Position numbers and translations under genes: made by a program. Shown one piece after another: positions 6,240-9,430 of a DNA stretch of 9,430 nt (position 1 is the stretch's first letter; every line of letters starts with the position of its first letter). Origin of the DNA: an uncultured Dehalococcoidia bacterium (GTDB taxonomy: Bacteria > Chloroflexota > Dehalococcoidia > Tepidiformales > Tepidiformaceae); assembly GCA_937954195.1 (NCBI GenBank), contig CALFYR010000743.1, positions 1 through 9,430 on the forward strand, in the 5' to 3' direction. The notes below the pieces were generated by a model that worked only from the letters and a program-made list of their open reading frames with translations, searched no databases and was not told the DNA's origin.

Positions 6240-7600
6240 CCTTCAACGCGACGGGCGATCCGCCCGTCCCACCGCATCCATTCAACCTTGCCATCCGCTC
6301 CGCGCAGGAACTCGGCGCGTTCGCCGCGCCGCGGCCCATCGAGCACCGCCGTCGCATCAGGTCCGGTGAACAACAGCCGCGCCGGCGGCAGCGGGATCGG
6401 CTTGTGACGCCGCTCGCTGAGGCTGCGTTCAGGGGTCATGTCCGTCGCCACCAGGCCGTCTCCGTCGGCTCGCACCTCCAGCCGCGCGAGCACGCTCTGG
6501 TAGGTCCCGGCGTACTCGTTCGTATCCACCGAAAGCCCCGTGGCCGCCACCGGCGCCGGCTTTCCAGCACCCACGAAGTGCTCCTGGCAGCGGTCCGCAA
6601 TCGTCTGCCGCGTCTCCCGCCCGGCGTCGGCGTTCGTCAGCACCGTCACCGCGAAACCCGCCGAAGGCATCATCTCGAACGACGACAGGTGCCCGTTCGT
6701 CGCACCGCCGTGCTTCACGCCTTTGTGCCCGCCACCCGCGTCGGAATCCAGCATCCACGAAATCCCGATCGATTCGCACATGCTCCCGGCTGGCTTCTGC
6801 ACCTCCTGCATGTACCGGATCGTCTCCGGCTTCAGCACGTTCGGGGCAGCCGTCGCCTCAATATGGAGCGCCGCGTACCGCATCTGATCGATCACGTTCG
6901 AGGTCACGCCGCCGCCCGGCGCGATGCTCCGCGAGGTATTCCACGGCCGCGCCACCTTCGGCCCCTCGGTCGTCACAATGTGCCCGGCCGCGAACCGGTG
7001 GGTCATCACCTCTTCCGGGAAGTAGAAGCTCCGATCCATCTCCAGCAGCTCGAAAATCCGCTCCCGGATGATGTGTTCGAACACTCCCCCGCGCACCGTC
7101 TCGATGATGTGCCCGAGCACATAGAACGCCGCATTGCTGTACGAGAACGTGTAGCCCGCCGGCACCAGCTGGGGCGAGTTCCGCATCTTCCCCACGATCG
7201 TCTTGATCGCGTCGTCCCCACGCCCGGTGTCCTTGAAGTAGTCGCCCACGTACCCCGCGTGGTGCGTCACCAGGTTCCGCACCGTCACCCGCTCGCCATC
7301 CTCCGCCGATTGCAGCGTGAACTCCGGCAGGTAGGTCCGCACCGTCGCATCCAGGTCTACCAGGCCGTCCTCAACCAGCTGCATCAGCGCCGTCGCCGTG
7401 AACGTCTTCGAAGTCGATCCGATCTGGAACAGCGTTTCAGCCGTCACCGGCAACGGGTTATCAACGCTCGTGACGCCAACACCGCCGGCGTAGATCACGC
7501 CGTTGTGGAGCACGCCGACGGCCGCTCCCGGCACCTGCAGGCGCGCTATCTCCGATGTGGCGTAGTCGATCAGTTCACCCGGCAGCGGTCGAATTTCCAT
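6236..7600 (-). CDS. Serine hydrolase of the class C beta-lactamase / penicillin-binding-protein-like fold
   Basis: 454 aa from ATG 7600. The three active-site elements of Pfam Beta-lactamase are all present: S62-T-S-K65 (SxxK, nucleophile and base) in FQIGSTSKTFTATALMQLVEDG, Y154-S-N156 (YxN) in GYTFSYSNAAFYVLGHIIE, and H297-G-G (in the KTG position) in GVKHGGATNGH. The catalytic domain spans about 8-340; residues 355-454 form a separate beta-rich tail of the kind seen in Pab87-like and EstB-like members. HGG in place of KTG points to an esterase, amidase or peptidase and not to a resistance enzyme. There is no signal peptide, so it is probably cytoplasmic. The frame stays open upstream to 8017, but that extension lies across the intergenic gap and mrpA, lacks family similarity, and a TAGAAT box lies 8 nt before ATG 7600. 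First gene of a pair with the MFS transporter. Confidence 0.92.
   Translation of the reverse strand: MEIRPLPGELIDYATSEIARLQVPGAAVGVLHNGVIYAGGVGVTSVDNPLPVTAETLFQIGSTSKTFTATALMQLVEDGLVDLDATVRTYLPEFTLQSAEDGERVTVRNLVTHHAGYVGDYFKDTGRGDDAIKTIVGKMRNSPQLVPAGYTFSYSNAAFYVLGHIIETVRGGVFEHIIRERIFELLEMDRSFYFPEEVMTHRFAAGHIVTTEGPKVARPWNTSRSIAPGGGVTSNVIDQMRYAALHIEATAAPNVLKPETIRYMQEVQKPAGSMCESIGISWMLDSDAGGGHKGVKHGGATNGHLSSFEMMPSAGFAVTVLTNADAGRETRQTIADRCQEHFVGAGKPAPVAATGLSVDTNEYAGTYQSVLARLEVRADGDGLVATDMTPERSLSERRHKPIPLPPARLLFTGPDATAVLDGPRRGERAEFLRGADGKVEWMRWDGRIARRVEG
6250..6268 (-). promoter_or_regulatory. Hairpin just upstream of the MFS start codon
   Basis: GACGGGCG (6250-6257) and CGCCCGTC (6261-6268) are a perfect 8-bp inverted repeat with a 3-nt loop. 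It lies in the last codons of the serine hydrolase. On the minus transcript it ends 10 nt before the MFS GTG, so a ribosome must melt it to reach the coupled start. A role in tuning the two-gene ratio is inferred. Confidence 0.4.
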
Positions 7601-7608
7601 AGCGCCGG

Positions 7609-7614
7609 ATTCTA
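7609..7614 (-). promoter_or_regulatory. -10 element TAGAAT of the serine hydrolase, probably leaderless
   Basis: On the minus strand TAGAAT differs from TATAAT at one base. Eight bases separate it from ATG 7600, so transcription should start at or within a base or so of the start codon. No Shine-Dalgarno precedes the ATG. The -35 region shows only ACCCGG and is not convincing. Confidence 0.5.
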
Positions 7615-7695
7615 CGCGCTGCCCGGCGCTACCGGGTCGCCAGTAAGCCGGGTACTTGACCCGCAAACAATCATTCTTGGACGATAGATTGCGTG

Positions 7696-7815
7696 ATGCG
7701 CGTGCGATGGCTCCCCACGGTCGATGCTGTTTCCCGTTGGTCAGTTGCCGAAACGCCTCGCGTCCCCAGGCGCCGTAGTCCCGGCCGCCGGCTCGTCCCT
7801 CTCGAGCTCTCCTGA
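7696..7815 (+). CDS. Possible 39-aa leader ORF, doubtful
   Basis: ATG 7696 follows TAGATT (7685-7690) by 5 nt, a leaderless-like arrangement, and the frame runs to TGA 7813-7815. The product, MRVRWLPTVDAVSRWSVAET then an Arg/Pro-rich end, is basic and matches nothing I know. It has no strong codon signature and no Shine-Dalgarno. It may be chance; if real it would be a short upstream ORF 71 bp before mrpA. Confidence 0.15.
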   Translation: MRVRWLPTVDAVSRWSVAETPRVPRRRSPGRRLVPLELS

Positions 7816-7873
7816 CCACGTCCGTCCCGACCGCCTGATCCATTCGTCTCGTCGTTTCATCCAGCACGGCCGG

Positions 7874-7879
7874 TACCCC
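7874..7879 (+). promoter_or_regulatory. Candidate -10 element TACCCC before mrpA
   Basis: TACCCC lies 7 nt before ATG 7887, placing the transcription start at the start codon. The surrounding CCGGTACCC is identical to that upstream of the cupin gene. No Shine-Dalgarno is visible before ATG 7887, in keeping with a leaderless start. Confidence 0.35.
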
Positions 7880-7886
7880 ATATCCC

Positions 7887-9430
7887 ATGTTCCTCGCCGC
7901 ACTCATCGCCACCTTCGGCCTCGCTTTCGCGGGCCCGCTAACCCACCGTCTCACCGGGCGATGGGCGAACTGGCTGCTGGCGGCGGCTCCGGCTGCCTGG
8001 TTCGCCTGGCTCATCACCCTCGTGCCGCAGGTCAGCGATGGAGAAGCGTGGACCGCCTCGGTCGAATGGGTGCCGTCCCTCGATGTCCACGCCTCGTTCT
8101 ATATCGATGGGCTGAGCCTGCTGATGGCGCTCATCGTCACCGGCGTCGGCGCGCTCATCATGGTCTATTCCGGCGCCTACCTCGGAACCACGGAAAGGCA
8201 CATCGGCCGTTTCTACGCGTTCATGCTCGCGTTCATCGCGGCCATGTTCGGCCTCGTCACCGCCGATAACCTGGTCACCCTCTTCGTCTTCTGGGAACTC
8301 ACCAGCATCCTCTCGTTCCTCCTCATCGGCTTAAAACACGACTACGCCGACGCCCGCAAGTCGGCCCAGCAGGCGCTCGTCATCACGGGTGGCGGCGGGC
8401 TCGCGCTGCTTGGTGGCCTGGTCATCCTCGGTGTCGAATCCGGCCAGTGGGAACTCTCCGCCATCCGCGATTCCGGCTTCAGCGGCGAAGCCGTCTCCTT
8501 CGCCGCCGCGCTCATCCTCGTGGCGCTTGGGGCGTTCACGAAGTCCGCCCAGGTCCCGTTCCACGGCTGGCTCCCAAACGCGATGGTTGCCCCCACCCCG
8601 GTCAGCGCCTATCTCCACTCAGCCGCCATGGTGAAGGCAGGCATCTACCTGCTCGCCCGCGTCTACCCCACCTTCCACGAGCATGAACTCTGGTCCTGGC
8701 TCCTCGTCCCCGCCGGCCTGGTCACGATGCTTTTGGGCGCATGGTTTGCCATCCGCCAGGACGACCTGAAGCGCATCCTCGCGTACACCACCCTCAGCGC
8801 GCTGGGCACCCTCACCCTGCTCCTCGGCCTCGGCACCGAATACGCGGTGAAAGCCGCCGTCGTCTTCCTGGCCGCGCACGCGCTCTACAAAGGCGCGCTC
8901 TTCATGGCCGCCGGGGCCATCGACCACGCAACCGGCACCCGCGACATCACGCGCCTTCGCGGGCTCTGGCCCGGGATGCCCATCACCTCCATCGCCATCT
9001 CTCTCGCGGCGGTTTCCATGGCGGGCATTCCCATCACCCTCGGCTACCTGGCGAAAGAAACGTTCCTCGCGGCCGGCCTCGAACTCGACTCCGGGGGGCC
9101 GTTGCTCCTCGTCTCCGCCGTCGCGAGCGGTGTCCTCGCGCTTGCCGCCGCCAGCCTGATGACCATCCGCCCGCTCTTCTCCCGCCCCGCGCCCGAGCAC
9201 GACCTTCACCCCCACGGGGTGTCGGTGGGCCTCTGGTTGGGGCCTATCGTGCTCGGCGCGGCGAGCTGGGGCCTCGCGTTCCTCACCGGCCCCATCTCCA
9301 CCTGGTTCGCCACCCCCGCCGCGTCAGCCGCGGCCGGCTCCCCCATCGACGCGAAGCTCTACCTCATCCCGGAGGACCCGGCGGTCCTCGCTCTCAGCGC
9401 GCTGACCATCCTCGCCGGTGTGGCCGTCGC
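7887..9430 (+). CDS. mrpA: Monovalent cation/H+ antiporter subunit A (MrpA/MnhA), N-terminal 514 residues
   Basis: Open from ATG 7887 to the right edge with no stop; full-length MrpA is about 750-950 aa, so roughly the last third is missing. MrpA is the large membrane subunit of the multi-subunit Na+(K+)/H+ antiporter, related to complex I NuoL. Visible signatures: FYIDGLSLLMALIVTGVG (71-88), LVTLFVFWELTSILSFLLIG (129-148) with E137 of the conserved WELTS, GAFTKSAQVPFHGWLPNAM (215-233) with K219, APTPVSAYLHSAAMVKAGIYL (235-255, containing H244 and K250), AHALYKGALFMAAGAIDH (330-347) with K335, and SLAAVSMAGIP (372-382). These Glu, Lys and His residues form the proton path in the antiporter family. 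The WELTS-SSFLLIG type and the DHATGTRDI stretch separate MrpA from NuoL and MrpD. An in-frame TGA at 7836-7838 and no other start make ATG 7887 firm. Further mrp genes are expected downstream. Confidence 0.93.
   Translation, partial: MFLAALIATFGLAFAGPLTHRLTGRWANWLLAAAPAAWFAWLITLVPQVSDGEAWTASVEWVPSLDVHASFYIDGLSLLMALIVTGVGALIMVYSGAYLGTTERHIGRFYAFMLAFIAAMFGLVTADNLVTLFVFWELTSILSFLLIGLKHDYADARKSAQQALVITGGGGLALLGGLVILGVESGQWELSAIRDSGFSGEAVSFAAALILVALGAFTKSAQVPFHGWLPNAMVAPTPVSAYLHSAAMVKAGIYLLARVYPTFHEHELWSWLLVPAGLVTMLLGAWFAIRQDDLKRILAYTTLSALGTLTLLLGLGTEYAVKAAVVFLAAHALYKGALFMAAGAIDHATGTRDITRLRGLWPGMPITSIAISLAAVSMAGIPITLGYLAKETFLAAGLELDSGGPLLLVSAVASGVLALAAASLMTIRPLFSRPAPEHDLHPHGVSVGLWLGPIVLGAASWGLAFLTGPISTWFATPAASAAAGSPIDAKLYLIPEDPAVLALSALTILAGVAV

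Larger units (their letters stand above)
7601..7886. other. 286-bp divergent intergenic region
   Basis: The stretch separates the serine hydrolase (minus) from mrpA (plus). It holds the hydrolase -10 box, CCGGGT repeated at 7632-7637 and 7648-7653, TTGACC at 7656-7661, TAGATT at 7685-7690 on the plus strand, and a 39-codon open frame at 7696-7815. From about 7785 to 7870 the plus strand is pyrimidine-rich and G-poor. No recognised riboswitch, tRNA or conserved protein was found, and third-position bias typical of genes here is absent. Confidence 0.6.

Noticed and set aside
7622..7636. CCCGG-CGCTA-CCGGG hairpin upstream of the serine hydrolase
   Set aside because: A 5-bp stem in GC-rich DNA is easily due to chance, and it falls upstream of the inferred transcript start.
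6191..7687. 498-aa plus-strand open frame opposite the serine hydrolase
   Set aside because: Arg/His-rich, no domain, antisense to a gene with all catalytic motifs; long shadow frames are expected at this GC.
7601..8017. N-terminal extension of the serine hydrolase frame to 8017 (593 aa in all)
   Set aside because: It crosses the intergenic gap and overlaps mrpA antisense, carries no family similarity, and a good start with a -10 box exists at 7600.
1..9430. CRISPR array, tRNA, rRNA, insertion sequence, phage or defence genes
   Set aside because: No spaced direct repeats, tRNA-like arms, transposase motifs or nuclease/reverse transcriptase signatures were seen on either strand.

Overview
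The window is GC-rich bacterial DNA (genes dominated by C- or G-ending codons) with nine protein-coding genes, two cut by the window edges, and almost no spare DNA. The organism cannot be fixed from the sequence. High GC, genes starting at or within a few bases of a -10-like hexamer, and the mix of families (NnrS-like membrane protein, Brenner-motif phosphotransferase, Mrp antiporter) would fit a Chloroflexota- or Actinomycetota-like bacterium, but this is only inference. No rRNA, tRNA, CRISPR array, insertion sequence or phage gene was seen.

Layout. (1) 1-1997, plus strand: three genes joined by 4-nt ATGA/GTGA overlaps. They are the C-terminus of an alkaline-phosphatase-superfamily hydrolase, a short Gfo/Idh/MocA-type NAD(P) oxidoreductase, and a family 2 glycosyltransferase. 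This looks like the tail of a glycan or cell-surface biosynthesis operon. (2) 2053-5067, plus strand: three genes that each seem to have their own start signals. They are a small cupin with a perfect Shine-Dalgarno, a 12-helix NnrS-like membrane protein that looks leaderless, and a phosphotransferase preceded by an AT-rich palindrome inside a candidate promoter. (3) 5064-7600, minus strand: a two-gene operon, a beta-lactamase-fold serine hydrolase followed by an MFS transporter, coupled by a 4-nt GTGA overlap with a hairpin just upstream of the second start. It converges on region 2 with a 4-nt overlap of stop codons. (4) 7601-7886: a 286-bp divergent intergenic region, the only sizeable gap. 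(5) 7887 to the end, plus strand: the first 514 residues of MrpA/MnhA, the large subunit of the Na+(K+)/H+ antiporter, open at the right edge and presumably the first gene of an mrp operon.

The clearest global signal is strand-dependent codon choice. Plus-strand genes favour C-ending codons (CTC, GTC, GCC, ACC) and minus-strand genes favour G-ending ones (CTG, GTG, GCG, ACG), so the plus strand is C-rich whichever strand codes. No wholly new system is evident. The items most worth a second look are this skew, the leaderless-type starts, the palindrome at 3900-3925, the two hairpins at gene ends, and the unexplained 286-bp gap.
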